In this document: positions 17,173 through 25,888 of the stretch, one piece after another | Numbering within the stretch: position 1 is the first letter of the stretch | How the letters are laid out: the number at the start of each line of letters is the position of its first letter | Assembly (NCBI GenBank): GCA_016708585.1 | Contig: JADJFK010000003.1 | Location: forward strand, 123,317-187,316 | Source: Sulfuritalea sp. | Lineage (GTDB): Bacteria > Pseudomonadota > Gammaproteobacteria > Burkholderiales > Rhodocyclaceae | Direction of reading: 5' to 3' | DNA: 64,000 nt | The notes under the pieces: generated by a model | Told to the model about the DNA's origin: nothing | Databases searched by the model: none | What the model saw: only the letters and a program-made list of their open reading frames with translations | Program-made: the position numbers and the translations under genes

Positions 17173-17655
17173 TCAAAGCCCGGTGGTATTGAGTTGCAGG
17201 CAGGGGTGGGACAGCTCCCACAATTCCTCGAAGCGTTGCCGCCAGGGGTGGACGTAGGCAGGGTCGTCAATGACCAGCGCGCTGCGCGGCTGCTCGATGT
17301 GGAAACGGCGCACAGCGTGGGCATCGTCGGCAAGCAGGTGCGAGTCGGCAAGGTGGCGCAGGTTGTCGGGGCTTTGCCGCACGTCGACCATGTGCGAGAA
17401 GCGGGCGATGAGTTGCATCAGGCGTGGCGCCTGCCGATGCAAGGGCCCCGGGTCATGCAGCACGATGCGGATTCGCCGCAGGCGATCGCTGGCGAGGAAG
17501 TCCGAGAGCGATTGAAGCCGTGTGTGGTCGTCCAGCTGCAAGCTGCGCAGGTCGCGATCGAAGATCAGCAACTCGCGTTCGGCCCGGCCCAGGACCGTAT
17601 CGCATGCCCGGCGATATCCGGCTTCGCTGGTGAGTAACTGGTAAGAAGGGTTCAT
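17173..17655 (-). CDS. Phospholipase-D-like protein (DUF7931-type)
   Basis: A 160-residue soluble protein beginning MNPSYQLLTSEAGYRRACDT. It contains ERELLIFDRDLRSLQLDD, RRIRIVLHDPGPL and RFHIEQPRSALVIDD, a pattern like half of a phospholipase D fold but without a clear HKD motif. Similar short proteins lie beside rlmD in betaproteobacteria. It is divergent from rlmD, 158 bases away, so both promoters must lie between them. Function is unknown. Confidence 0.6.
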   Translation of the reverse strand: MNPSYQLLTSEAGYRRACDTVLGRAERELLIFDRDLRSLQLDDHTRLQSLSDFLASDRLRRIRIVLHDPGPLHRQAPRLMQLIARFSHMVDVRQSPDNLRHLADSHLLADDAHAVRRFHIEQPRSALVIDDPAYVHPWRQRFEELWELSHPCLQLNTTGL

Positions 17656-17813
17656 GATCGAAGACGCTGTGGCTCCTGATATGGGCAAACCGGGGGTTTG
17701 CCGTGGGTTGAGGAACGATCGCTTCGCCGCCCGAACCGGGACGAGCGGCAAGGCGGGGTTTGATGGGCCGATTATAATCATCGTCTTTTGTCGAACGGCC
17801 CCCGCCATTCTCC

Positions 17814-19112
17814 ATGCTGCTGGCGAACATCGAATCCCTGGATCATGAAGGTCGCGGCGTTGCGCATGTTGACGGCAAGGCGATTTTTGTCGAAGGCGCC
17901 CTGCCCGGCGAAATTGTCGAGTACGCCAGCTATCGGCGGAAACGGAGCTACGAAAAGGCCCATGCCGTAAGCGTGCTGCGCCCCTCCAGTCAGCGGGTGG
18001 CGCCGCCGTGTCCGCATTTCGGCACCTGCGGCGGCTGTTCCATGCAGCACCTCAATGTTGCCGGCCAGACCGCCGCCAAGCAGCGCGTGCTGGAAGACGC
18101 CTTGTGGCATATCGGCCGTCTCAAGCCGGAACAGGTATTTCCGCCGATTGCCGGCACGGGCTCGGCCTATCGGTCGCGGGCCAGGCTTTCGGTGCGCCAT
18201 GTCGCGAGCAAGGGCGGGACCCTGGTGGGCTTCCGCGAAAAGCACAGCAGTTACGTGGCGGTGATGGATTCCTGCCTGGTGCTGCCCGCGCATGTTTCGG
18301 CCTTGATCCCCAGGCTCAAGACGCTGGTCGAGGCCATGTCCCGGCCGGATCGCATGCCGCAGATCGAGGTCGCGGTCGGCGCTGCGCGGACGGCGCTCCT
18401 GCTGCGCCATCTCGAGCCACTCAGCGCCGAAGATCATGACCAGCTGCGACGCTTCGCCGATGCGCATGGAATCATCTGGTATCTGCAGTCGAAGGGACTT
18501 GACTCGGTCGTCCTCTTCCATCCGCCGGACGCGCCGTCACTCAGTTACGAGCTGCCGGATTTCGGCCTGCAACTGCAGTTTCATCCGACCGAATTCACCC
18601 AGGTCAATCAGGGCGTCAATCGCATGCTGGTGCGACGGGCCATGGCCCTGCTGAAACCAGGGGCCGGCGAGCGGATTGCGGATCTGTTTTGCGGACTCGG
18701 AAATTTCACCCTGCCCATCGCGCGGATGGGCGCGCGTGTCCTCGGCATCGAAGGCAGCCCGGAACTGGTCAAGCGTGCGGAAGAGAACGCGGCCGCCAAC
18801 GGCCTCGCGGCGCAGTGTGAATTTGCCGTCGCCAACCTGTTCGAGATGACAGGTGAAAGCTTTACCGGCCTCGGTGCGTTCGACAAAGTGCTGATCGACC
18901 CGCCGCGCGAAGGAGCGATCGCGGTGGTCAAGGCGCTGCCGGAGGCGGGCGGTCCGCGGCGTATCGTCTATGTCTCGTGCAGTCCGGCCACCCTGGCGCG
19001 TGACGCGGCGGTGCTGGTGCATGAAAAGGGCTACCGTTTCACCGGCGCGGGCATGGCCAACATGTTTCCGCACACCTCGCACCTCGAATCGATCGCCCTG
19101 TTCGAAAAGTAA
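17814..19112 (+). CDS. rlmD: 23S rRNA m5U1939 methyltransferase RlmD
   Basis: A 432-residue enzyme that methylates U1939 of 23S rRNA with SAM. A TRAM-like RNA-binding domain occupies about residues 1-55. The iron-sulfur ligands are C66, C72 and C75 ([10 protein letters not shown]), with a further Cys near 153. The methyltransferase part has [12 protein letters not shown] (SAM loop, near 290), IDPPREG (near 360) and the catalytic Cys389 in [13 protein letters not shown]. Length matches the family. A terminator hairpin follows immediately. Confidence 0.95.
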   Translation: MLLANIESLDHEGRGVAHVDGKAIFVEGALPGEIVEYASYRRKRSYEKAHAVSVLRPSSQRVAPPCPHFGTCGGCSMQHLNVAGQTAAKQRVLEDALWHIGRLKPEQVFPPIAGTGSAYRSRARLSVRHVASKGGTLVGFREKHSSYVAVMDSCLVLPAHVSALIPRLKTLVEAMSRPDRMPQIEVAVGAARTALLLRHLEPLSAEDHDQLRRFADAHGIIWYLQSKGLDSVVLFHPPDAPSLSYELPDFGLQLQFHPTEFTQVNQGVNRMLVRRAMALLKPGAGERIADLFCGLGNFTLPIARMGARVLGIEGSPELVKRAEENAAANGLAAQCEFAVANLFEMTGESFTGLGAFDKVLIDPPREGAIAVVKALPEAGGPRRIVYVSCSPATLARDAAVLVHEKGYRFTGAGMANMFPHTSHLESIALFEK

Positions 19113-19135
19113 AACGGCGACCGCAGTCGCCGTTT
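19112..19135. terminator. Hairpin after rlmD
   Basis: Perfect 10-bp stem AAACGGCGAC/GTCGCCGTTT around a CGCA loop. It overlaps the last base of the rlmD stop and lies between convergent genes. The T run is only three long, so termination strength is uncertain. Confidence 0.7.
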
Positions 19136-19174
19136 GATGCCCTGGCGCCGTGTCGCCGGCGCCGATTTTTCGAC

Positions 19175-19867
19175 CTAGTCGCGCTCGCCGGTAAAGGCCA
19201 TCAGCAACTGCAGCAGGCTGACGAAGACGTTGTAGATGTCGAGATACACCGCCAACGTCGCCGTGATGTAGTTGGTCTCGCCGCCTTGCACGATGCGGTT
19301 GATGTCGTACAGGATATAGGCGGAGAAGAGGACCACGGCGATCGCCGAAATCGCCAGCGACAAGGCCGGGATCTGGAAGAAGATGTTGGCCACGATGGCG
19401 ACCAGCAGCAGGATCACGCCGGAAAACAGGAACTTGCCAAGATTCGAGAAGTCCCGTTTGGTGGTCGAAGCGACGGCCGCCAGGGAAACGAAAATCGCCC
19501 CGGTGCCCCCAGCGGCCATCGCGATCAGCGAGCCGCCATTGGAGAATCCCAGCGTCACCTGCAGGATGCGCGACAGCATCAGGCCCATGAAGAAGGTGAA
19601 ACCGAGCAGCAGGGCCACGCCCATGCCGCTGTTCTTGGTGCGCTCGATGCCCCACATGAAAGCGAAAGCCACACCGAGGAACAGCATGAAGGCGATGAAC
19701 GGGCTGCCGGCGAGGAACGAGAACTTCAGCTGGATGCCGATCAGCGCCCCGGCCACCGTAGGCGCCATCGACAGCGCCAGCAGGGCGTAAGTGTTGCGCA
19801 GGACGCGATGTTGCCGCTGGGCAATGTCCTGCGTGGCAATTTGCGGGTAGGTACGGACGTTTTCCAT
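19175..19867 (-). CDS. Bax inhibitor-1/YccA family membrane protein
   Basis: A 230-residue inner-membrane protein with seven hydrophobic segments and the family hallmarks VLRNTYALLALSM near residue 23, WGIERTKNSG near 73 and the C-terminal AYILYDINRIVQGGETNY plus ATLAVYLDIYNVF. Bacterial members (YccA in E. coli) interact with the FtsH protease; others act as pH-sensitive calcium leak channels. Length is normal. It is a single gene converging on rlmD. Confidence 0.9.
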   Translation of the reverse strand: MENVRTYPQIATQDIAQRQHRVLRNTYALLALSMAPTVAGALIGIQLKFSFLAGSPFIAFMLFLGVAFAFMWGIERTKNSGMGVALLLGFTFFMGLMLSRILQVTLGFSNGGSLIAMAAGGTGAIFVSLAAVASTTKRDFSNLGKFLFSGVILLLVAIVANIFFQIPALSLAISAIAVVLFSAYILYDINRIVQGGETNYITATLAVYLDIYNVFVSLLQLLMAFTGERD

Positions 19868-20103
19868 GGTCTTTCAAGCCCTCCGATGAGACGAATCCAT
19901 TGCCTTCGACGCTGGCCCACCCGCCGAGTTCCCGGCGGTTGGCACTGTGCGAATGCGCCGCCGATTATAACCGCGAAGCGTTTCCGGGACTCCGGCAGCC
20001 CCCGAGATGGAAGTATTTGCGCGGTATCTCCGGTCCGCATCCCGAGTCCTGTTGCGTCTGCGATGGATGGCGTCTAAGCTGGCTGCGCTCACTCCAAGGA
20101 GGG

Positions 20104-20520
20104 ATGGTGGCTTCGCTCGATCGTATTCGGACCCACGGTTTCCGGCGCTGGTATGAAAGGCAGCTGATCGAATGCCACGCCTGGCTGGTCAGCTGGTTTC
20201 TCGGTGTCATCGTCCTGGTCAGCGGTCTGGAAGTGGCGGGGAACAACGCGTCACGCCTGATGGGCGCGCTCCTTCTGTTGGGCGGGTTGGCGGTCACCTT
20301 GTACAGCTGGAAGCGCTATCACTTGCTGCTGGAAGTCGCCGAACGCCTCGGCGAGCAGGCGGTATGCCCCGGCTGCCAGGCGTATGGCAAGTTCAGGGTG
20401 GAGTCCTCCGGGCCGCTTCCCTTGCCGGATGGCGGTGACCCCGCGCTGGAAAACCATGGCGGCGGAGTCTGGTTGCAGGCAATTTGCCGCAAATGCGGCG
20501 CAGAGTGGACGATCAAGTAA
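20104..20520 (+). CDS. Small membrane protein with zinc ribbon
   Basis: A protein of about 138 residues with two membrane segments (WLVSWFLGVIVLVSGLEV and MGALLLLGGLAVTLYSW) followed by a cytoplasmic zinc-ribbon pair CPGC (near 90) and CRKC (near 130). The ribosome site AAGGAGGG ends at 20103, directly before ATG 20104, so GTG 20107 is the likelier true start. No function is known; such proteins are common hypothetical proteins of betaproteobacteria. Confidence 0.65.
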   Translation: MVASLDRIRTHGFRRWYERQLIECHAWLVSWFLGVIVLVSGLEVAGNNASRLMGALLLLGGLAVTLYSWKRYHLLLEVAERLGEQAVCPGCQAYGKFRVESSGPLPLPDGGDPALENHGGGVWLQAICRKCGAEWTIK

Positions 20521-20537
20521 CACCTGGCGACATGGAA

Positions 20538-21140
20538 TCACGCTGGAAAGTGTTTCCCGGCCACTTGGCGCATGTCGTCTTCGCTGCGCGGCGACACGCT
20601 CGCCACCGCCCACAGGTCATAAGCCGGATGCTCGCGCCTGCGGCTCGCCACGACCGCAAATCCGGCCGCCCGCAGCGTCCCGGTGAGCAGTTTCTGGGTA
20701 AAGCCACAGCGGTGCGCCATGTAAAGATTGCCTCGGGCCAGCGCCGGCCGGTGGCCGTAGAGAATGTCGAGGGGTGCGATCGGACCGGCAGGGCTGGTGT
20801 AGGCGGGCTCGGTGAGCCTATCCGCCGCCACCAGCGCGCAAACGGACTGCAGGTCCGGGCATGTGATGACGGCAAATCCATCCGGCTTCAGCACCCGTTT
20901 GAATTCGGCCAGGGCCACCGGCACTTCGTGCGGATAGAGGTGCTCGATGTTGTGGCTGGAGAAGATGGCGTCCACTGACGCATCGGCGAGCGCCGACATG
21001 TCGGTCATGGTGCCGGTGATATCGGGAGCCACGCTCGCGTCGATGTCGAGGCGCAGCTCGTTCCAGTCCGCGGTGTTGAAGCCGCGCGTTGTCTGCTCCT
21101 TGCGCTTCGGGCCGCAGCCGATGTGGAGGAAGGTGGGCAT
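20538..21140 (-). CDS. SAM-dependent methyltransferase, type 11-like
   Basis: A 200-residue soluble protein with a class I methyltransferase fold. FLHIGCGPKRK (residues 4-14) is the SAM-binding loop. The motif VDAIFSSHNIEHLYPHEVPV and FKRVLKPDGFAVITCPDL match the type 11 methyltransferase pattern. ATG 21140 was chosen for its AAGGAAA site. Substrate is unknown. The gene lies just downstream of the tRNA fragment and its terminator. Confidence 0.78.
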   Translation of the reverse strand: MPTFLHIGCGPKRKEQTTRGFNTADWNELRLDIDASVAPDITGTMTDMSALADASVDAIFSSHNIEHLYPHEVPVALAEFKRVLKPDGFAVITCPDLQSVCALVAADRLTEPAYTSPAGPIAPLDILYGHRPALARGNLYMAHRCGFTQKLLTGTLRAAGFAVVASRRREHPAYDLWAVASVSPRSEDDMRQVAGKHFPA

Positions 21141-21242
21141 GAGGTTTCCTTGGTGGGACACAGTCAAGAGTCGGCGCCTGCGACACGGCAGCCCGTCGAA
21201 TTCCGGCGCGGTCGGGCGGTGACGGGTGTGCGCCGCAACTGG

Positions 21243-21274
21243 AAACCCGCAAAACCGCTAGCAGGGCGGGTTTT
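21243..21274 (-). terminator. Hairpin downstream of the tRNA-Ser 3' end
   Basis: Arms AAACCCGC and GCGGGTTT separated by about 15 bases, eleven bases beyond the CCA end of the tRNA fragment. It probably terminated the original tRNA transcript. Confidence 0.6.
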
Positions 21275-21285
21275 CGTCGATCCGG

Positions 21286-21343
21286 TGGCGGATGGGGTGG
21301 GATTCGAACCCACGGAAGGCTTGCACCTTCGCCGGTTTTCAAG
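21286..21343 (-). tRNA. 3' half of tRNA-Ser(UGA), cut at the anticodon loop
   Basis: Read on the minus strand, this holds the anticodon loop CTTGAAA (anticodon UGA), the 3' arm ACCGG, the long variable arm GGCGAAGGTGCAAGCCTTCC typical of tRNA-Ser, a normal T arm with GGGTTCGAATCCC, the acceptor 3' strand and CCA. The 5' half is missing: bases past 21,343 cannot pair with the anticodon stem. Integrases often recombine inside tRNA genes and leave the displaced 3' half at the far end of the island, so this is best read as an attachment-site remnant. Confidence 0.85.
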
Positions 21344-21484
21344 TTCGAAGCATATTACAGAAAAAACAAAGCGATTGAGGCGGCTTGTCTCCGCGCCGAG
21401 TATTCCGCGATACGCTTCGAATGCAGGTGTATCCACGAATCTGTTCAGTGATGCGGAGACGATTTTCGCATCGAATTGGTGGCC

Positions 21485-21940
21485 CTATGCCGGCTGCTCG
21501 TGCTCTGCTTCCCATCCTTTGCAGGCAAGCGCAATGTAGCGTGGCACTGGCCGTGCGCCAGTGCCATAGGCGCTCATGGTTCGAGTTGTCATGCCAAGTG
21601 CTTCTGCAGCTTGATTGAGCGATAGCCCATGGCGCGCACGCCACTGGGCAAATATGCGCGTGTTTTCATCCGGCGCATTTTGCGCCTGGGCATCGAGCCA
21701 AAGTGTGTCGGCACCGATCTGGATATCGAGGTCAGACCATTCCACTGCCCAACCCTCACCGTCAGTCAATGCGGCACCGGCAAAAGCCTTTGCCTCGCGC
21801 AAAGGTGCCAACCCGGGCGACTCTTCGAACAGCGGCTTGAAATCGATTGTGAAGACGCTGCCGTCAATAAAAGTTAGCCTCAGGCGGAATTGTGCCAAAG
21901 GCAATACCGCACCAAGGCGGGGGCGTTTCATGGATGCCAT
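21485..21940 (-). CDS. DUF2442 protein with C-terminal helix-turn-helix
   Basis: A 151-residue protein. Residues 10-80 fit DUF2442 (RLTFIDGSVFTIDFKPLFE, WAVEWSDLDIQIGADTLW). The C-terminal part is a helix-turn-helix (WRARHGLSLNQAAEALGMTT), a fusion common in this group. With the upstream DUF4160 gene it forms a toxin-antitoxin-like pair, this being the likely DNA-binding antitoxin. Start ATG 21940 was chosen because GGAGGA lies nine bases upstream; it overlaps the preceding gene's end. Confidence 0.75.
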   Translation of the reverse strand: MASMKRPRLGAVLPLAQFRLRLTFIDGSVFTIDFKPLFEESPGLAPLREAKAFAGAALTDGEGWAVEWSDLDIQIGADTLWLDAQAQNAPDENTRIFAQWRARHGLSLNQAAEALGMTTRTMSAYGTGARPVPRYIALACKGWEAEHEQPA

Positions 21941-22158
21941 TTTTGCCATTCCTCCATCAACTCTTTGCGGTGCGCGGACACCCAAGCTAGCACCTCCTCG
22001 CGGAGACCGCGTGGCCACTCGCCATCTGTGGCCAAGCTAACCAAATCGATAATGACGTCATAGCCGCCGCCAGTCAGATGCACATGTGCCGGGCCGTGAT
22101 CACGTTCGCGAACTTCCAATCGGTACTTGTTGTTGCGAAATCGCTGCTTCGTCGTCAT
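21928..22158 (-). CDS. DUF4160 protein
   Basis: A 76-residue protein with the DUF4160 pattern FRNNKYRLEVRERDHGPAHV near the N-terminus and EWPRGLREEVLAWVSAHRKE near the C-terminus. It precedes and overlaps the DUF2442 gene by 13 bases. DUF4160/DUF2442 pairs are widespread and are thought to act as toxin-antitoxin-like modules, though their biochemistry is poorly known. Such modules often stabilise islands, which fits the position next to the split tRNA. Confidence 0.75.
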   Translation of the reverse strand: MTTKQRFRNNKYRLEVRERDHGPAHVHLTGGGYDVIIDLVSLATDGEWPRGLREEVLAWVSAHRKELMEEWQKWHP

Positions 22159-22295
22159 GTCGGTACACTATAGAAATAATTTCTAATAGTCAATTGACGA
22201 CCGCACTCCGATTCACTTGTTGCCGGGGGTCAGTGGTAGGCCGGATCGCTTCTCGAAAACGAAGGTTTTTGAGAATGGTTGTGAGTCGGTTGCAG

Positions 22296-22322
22296 TGTCA
22301 TTTTCAGAAGACGACTGCACCA
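22296..22322 (+). repeat. Tn402/Tn5053-type terminal inverted repeat
   Basis: TGTCATTTTCAGAAGACGAC followed by TGCACCA matches the end of Tn402/Tn5053-family transposons as I know it. It lies 114 bases before tniA, as in complete members. No matching second end is seen in the window. Confidence 0.82.
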
Positions 22323-22436
22323 TTCAACTGGGTATGAAGCTTGTTGTGCATATGGCTTTTGACAGCCAGATATCAGAACTCCTCTGCACCAATCTCGACT
22401 ATGCTCAATACTCGTGTGCACCAAAGCGAGGTGAGC

Positions 22437-24116
22437 ATGGCGACCGATACCGCACCGATTACCGAGCACGGCGTGGCTACCCTGCCAGAACAGGCATGGG
22501 AGCGTGCGCGTCGTCGCGCGGAGATCATTGGGCCGTTGGCGCAGTCGGAGACGGTCGGGCATGAAGCGGCCGACGTGGCAGCCCAAGCATTGGGTCTGTC
22601 CCGGCGGCAGGTCTACGTCCTGATCCGCCGCGCCCGGCAAGGTTCGGGACTGGTCACTGACTTTGCGCTTGGGCAGTCGAGCGGTGGCAAAGGTAAAGGC
22701 CGCTTGCCGGAGTCGGTCGAACGAATCATCCGCGAGTTACTGCAAAAGCGCTTCCTGACCAAGCAGAAGCGTAGCTTGGCGGCGTTCCACCGCGAAGTTG
22801 CGCGGGCGTGCAAGCTGCAAAAGCTGCGGGTGCCGACGCGCAACACGGTGGCGTTGCGGATCGCCAGCCTTGATCCACTCAAGACCACTCGCCTTCGAGA
22901 AGGTCAGGATGCGTCCCGCGCCCTGCAAGGTGTTGGTGGTGTTCCGCCGCCTGTCTCCGCACCGCTGGAGCAGGTGCAGATCGACCACACAGTCATCGAC
23001 CTGATCGTGGTGGACGAGCGCGACCGGCAACCGATTGGCCGTCCGTACCTGACCATCGCCATCGACGTGTTTACCCGCTGCGTGCTCGGCATGGTCGTCA
23101 CGCTGGAAGCGCCGTCTGCCGTTTCGGTTGGCCTGTGCCTCGTGCATGTCGCCTGCGACAAGCGTCCCTGGCTGGAAGGACTGAACGTGGAAATGGATTG
23201 GCCGATGAGCGGCAAGCCCAGGCTGCTCTACCTGGACAACGCGGCCGAGTTCAAGAGCGAGGCCCTGCGCCGGGGTTGCGAGCAGCATGGCATCCGGCTG
23301 GACTATCGCCCGCTGGGGCAGCCGCACTATGGCGGCATCGTGGAACGGATCATCGGCACGGCGATGCAGATGATCCACGACGAACTGCCGGGAACGACCT
23401 TCTCCAACCCTGACCAGCGCGGCGACTACGATTCCGAAAACAAGGCCGCCCTGACGCTGCGCGAGCTAGAGCGCTGGCTCACATTGGCGGTCGGCACCTA
23501 CCACGGTTCGGTGCACAACGGCCTGCTCCAACCGCCGGCCGCGCGCTGGGCCGAGGCCGTGGCGCGTGTCGGCGTACCGGCCGTCGTCACACGCGCTACT
23601 TCGTTCCTGGTCGATTTTCTGCCGATCCTCCGGCGCACGCTGACCCGCACCGGCTTTGTCATCGACCACATCCACTACTACGCCGATGCGCTCAAGCCGT
23701 GGATTGCGCGGCGTGAACGCTGGCCGTCCTTTCTGATCCGGCGCGATCCGCGCGACATCAGCCGTATCTGGGTCCTGGAACCGGAGGGGCAGCATTACCT
23801 GGAAATTCCCTACCGTACCTTGTCGCACCCGGCTGTCACCCTCTGGGAACAACGGCAGGCGCTGGCGAAATTGCGGCAGCAAGGGCGCGAACAGGTGGAT
23901 GAGTCGGCGCTGTTCCGCATGATCGGCCAGATGCGCGAGATCGTGACCACCGCACAGAAGGCCACGCGCAAGGCGCGGCGCGACGCGGATCGACGCCAGC
24001 ACCTCAAGGCATCTCCTCCGCCGGACAAGCCGATTCCGCCGAAAACGGACGTTGCTGATCCGCAGGCAGACAAGCTGCCACCGGCCAAACCGTTCGACCA
24101 GATTGAGGAGTGGTAG
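22437..24116 (+). CDS. tniA: TniA transposase (Tn402/Tn5053 family)
   Basis: A 559-residue DDE transposase, the usual TniA length. The catalytic triad reads D183 (QIDHTVID), D267 (YLDNAAEF) and E303 (GIVERIIG). The N-terminus has helix-turn-helix motifs for end binding (AQALGLSRRQVYVLIRRA). TniA works with the ATPase TniB and the protein TniQ, with target choice often at res sites. The start ATG 22437 follows GAGGTGAG. The gene appears intact, but its partner genes are missing. Confidence 0.93.
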   Translation: MATDTAPITEHGVATLPEQAWERARRRAEIIGPLAQSETVGHEAADVAAQALGLSRRQVYVLIRRARQGSGLVTDFALGQSSGGKGKGRLPESVERIIRELLQKRFLTKQKRSLAAFHREVARACKLQKLRVPTRNTVALRIASLDPLKTTRLREGQDASRALQGVGGVPPPVSAPLEQVQIDHTVIDLIVVDERDRQPIGRPYLTIAIDVFTRCVLGMVVTLEAPSAVSVGLCLVHVACDKRPWLEGLNVEMDWPMSGKPRLLYLDNAAEFKSEALRRGCEQHGIRLDYRPLGQPHYGGIVERIIGTAMQMIHDELPGTTFSNPDQRGDYDSENKAALTLRELERWLTLAVGTYHGSVHNGLLQPPAARWAEAVARVGVPAVVTRATSFLVDFLPILRRTLTRTGFVIDHIHYYADALKPWIARRERWPSFLIRRDPRDISRIWVLEPEGQHYLEIPYRTLSHPAVTLWEQRQALAKLRQQGREQVDESALFRMIGQMREIVTTAQKATRKARRDADRRQHLKASPPPDKPIPPKTDVADPQADKLPPAKPFDQIEEW

Positions 24117-24118
24117 CC

Positions 24119-24271
24119 GTGGACGAATATCCCATCATCGACTTGTCCCACCTGCTGCCGGCGGCCCAGGGCTTGGCCCGTCTTCCGGCGGACGAGCGCA
24201 TCCAGCGCCTTCGCGCCGACCGCTGGATCGGCTATCCGCGCGCAGTCGAGGCGCTGAACCGGCTGGAAGCG
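24119..24271 (+). pseudogene. tniB: 5' stub of tniB
   Basis: About 50 residues from a GTG start, reading [20 protein letters not shown] and ending at VEALNRLEA. This is the N-terminus of TniB, the AAA+ target-selection ATPase. The gene is cut before the Walker A motif. At about 24,271 the sequence passes directly into the 3' part of an unrelated gene on the other strand, so the rest of the transposon was lost in a rearrangement. Confidence 0.88.
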
Positions 24272-24623
24272 ACTTGTCGATGGCTTTGTCGAGCACATGC
24301 CAGTCATCGGCTGCCCGTGGTTTCAGGCCAGCCTCGGCCGAGTCCCATGCGACTTCCAGGTCCTTGATGCGGGCCTTGGCAGCGGGCAGGTCGCCCTTAT
24401 CCACGATGGTGACCACGTCGGCGGCGATGTTGCGGAAGGCCGACAGGTCGCCCAGCTTGGAGGCAGTTTTGCCTTGCGAGGCCGAGACAGTCTGGGCCGG
24501 TGTCGTTGATGTTGTGCTTGCGTTGTTCTGATCGGCAGATTTGGAACAACCAGCTGCGAGTGCCAAGAGCACGGCGGCCGAAATGGCGGCAACCGGGCGA
24601 GCGATTGAGTGCTGCATGAACAT
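24272..24623 (-). pseudogene. Lipoprotein gene truncated at its 3' end
   Basis: The product opens [20 protein letters not shown] with a lipobox LALAAGC, then a Ser/Thr/Ala-rich linker and a helical domain ([51 protein letters not shown]). The C-terminus is lost at the tniB junction. ATG 24623 follows AAGGAG. It resembles a histidine-kinase-associated or stress lipoprotein, but I cannot name the family. It shares direction with the next two genes. Confidence 0.68.
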
Positions 24624-24652
24624 GTTTTTCTCCTTGTGTAGAGCGAAAAGAG

Positions 24653-25435
24653 TTATTCGACGAGCTGGGCCGAGCGGCGTCCATTCATGCCGATCTGCGC
24701 GACGGCCACCAGCATGACGATCACCGTGAGGAACAAGGCGCTTGTCCACATGGCACCCATGCCAAGACCACCATAAGTCTTAGCCTGTGTCAGCAAGTCG
24801 CCGAGTGCGGCCCCGAAGGGGCGGGTCAGGATGTAGGCAATCCAGAAGGTCAGAACGGCGTTGCCGCCCATGCGCCAGGCCGCGTAGGTGGCGCCGATCA
24901 GCGCACCGAATGCCACTGCACCCCAGGTAAAGCCCAGGCCCAATGCCTCGGTCGCCAGATCGCCCGCAGCAGTGCCCAGCGCAAACGTGCAGAGGATGGC
25001 GGCCCAATAGAACAGCTCCCGGTTTCGCGTCACGATGTCGTGAATGGACAAGGTGCGCTCGACCCGATACCAGACAAAAAAGATCGCGGCGAGCGCCACG
25101 GCGAACGCCGAGGTGCTGATGTACAGGCTGACGCCAAGGCCATCAGTCAGCAGATCGGTGATCTGGGTGCCGACCACGCTGACCAGTACCACCGTCAGCC
25201 AGTAAATCCAAGGGGTATAGCGGCGGGTACGCAACTGCATGAACAACGCGGCTGCCAGTAGAGTCGCCATGACGGTTCGAGTCACGCCTTGCCCCCACCC
25301 TGCGTTGACCGCCAGGAAATCGGCTCCCGTCTCGCCCACCGTGGTGGACATGATCTTGATGATCCAGAACGACAGCGCGACTTCCGGGACTTTATTGAGC
25401 CAGCCTGTGGCGCTGCTCGTGGGCAATTTGTTCAT
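24653..25435 (-). CDS. COG4705-type integral membrane protein
   Basis: A 260-residue protein with about eight membrane segments arranged as repeated units, each with an acidic helix start ([54 protein letters not shown]). This fits the DUF347/COG4705 membrane proteins of unknown function, often found with metal- or stress-response genes. ATG 25435 follows GGAGAA. It appears intact and is probably co-transcribed with the lipoprotein gene 29 bases downstream. Confidence 0.78.
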   Translation of the reverse strand: MNKLPTSSATGWLNKVPEVALSFWIIKIMSTTVGETGADFLAVNAGWGQGVTRTVMATLLAAALFMQLRTRRYTPWIYWLTVVLVSVVGTQITDLLTDGLGVSLYISTSAFAVALAAIFFVWYRVERTLSIHDIVTRNRELFYWAAILCTFALGTAAGDLATEALGLGFTWGAVAFGALIGATYAAWRMGGNAVLTFWIAYILTRPFGAALGDLLTQAKTYGGLGMGAMWTSALFLTVIVMLVAVAQIGMNGRRSAQLVE

Positions 25436-25504
25436 AGAGTTCTCCTACCGGGGTGAAATGGTTTGCCAGCAGTTTGAACAGGCTGACTTAGCCCGCCCAT
25501 AGGC

Positions 25505-25888
25505 TCACTCGCGCACCCATCCAAGCGCGATCAAACCGCCGAAAAGCCGGCGATGGATTCCGGTGGCAAGTTGGTAACTTGGCACCAGATACCAGCGTGC
25601 TTCACGCAACGTCAGCCAGGCACAGATCGCAGCGACCGCGCCGGCTCCGAGCATGTCGAATGGGAAGTGCACTCCAAGGTAGATGCGCGCCCAGGCAATG
25701 GGGACGCCCAACAAAGCCAAAGCCACGCCTGCAATTCGTGGGCCTCGTTGCAGCGCGAGGCTGAAGGCGACCGCCCACCACAGCGTCAAGTGATCGCTTG
25801 GGAAAGACGAATCGGCAACATGAGCGATGAGGGTGTGACCCAGGCCGATCATGAAAGGCCGGGGATGAATCCAAGCCAGGCCGATGAG
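25505..25888 (-). pseudogene. PAP2-family phosphatase cut by IS1071
   Basis: The remaining C-terminal part has the PAP2 motifs SFPSDH (second motif) and RIYLGVHFPFDMLGA (third motif), so it comes from an undecaprenyl-diphosphatase or lipid-phosphatase gene of the BcrC type. The reading frame stays open up to 25,888, where the IS1071 end begins. The N-terminus with the first motif is therefore missing. Confidence 0.82.

Noticed and set aside
19286..20077. Plus-strand ORF opposite the Bax inhibitor gene
   Set aside because: Its charged, Gln/Arg/His-rich product is what antisense reading of a membrane-protein gene gives.
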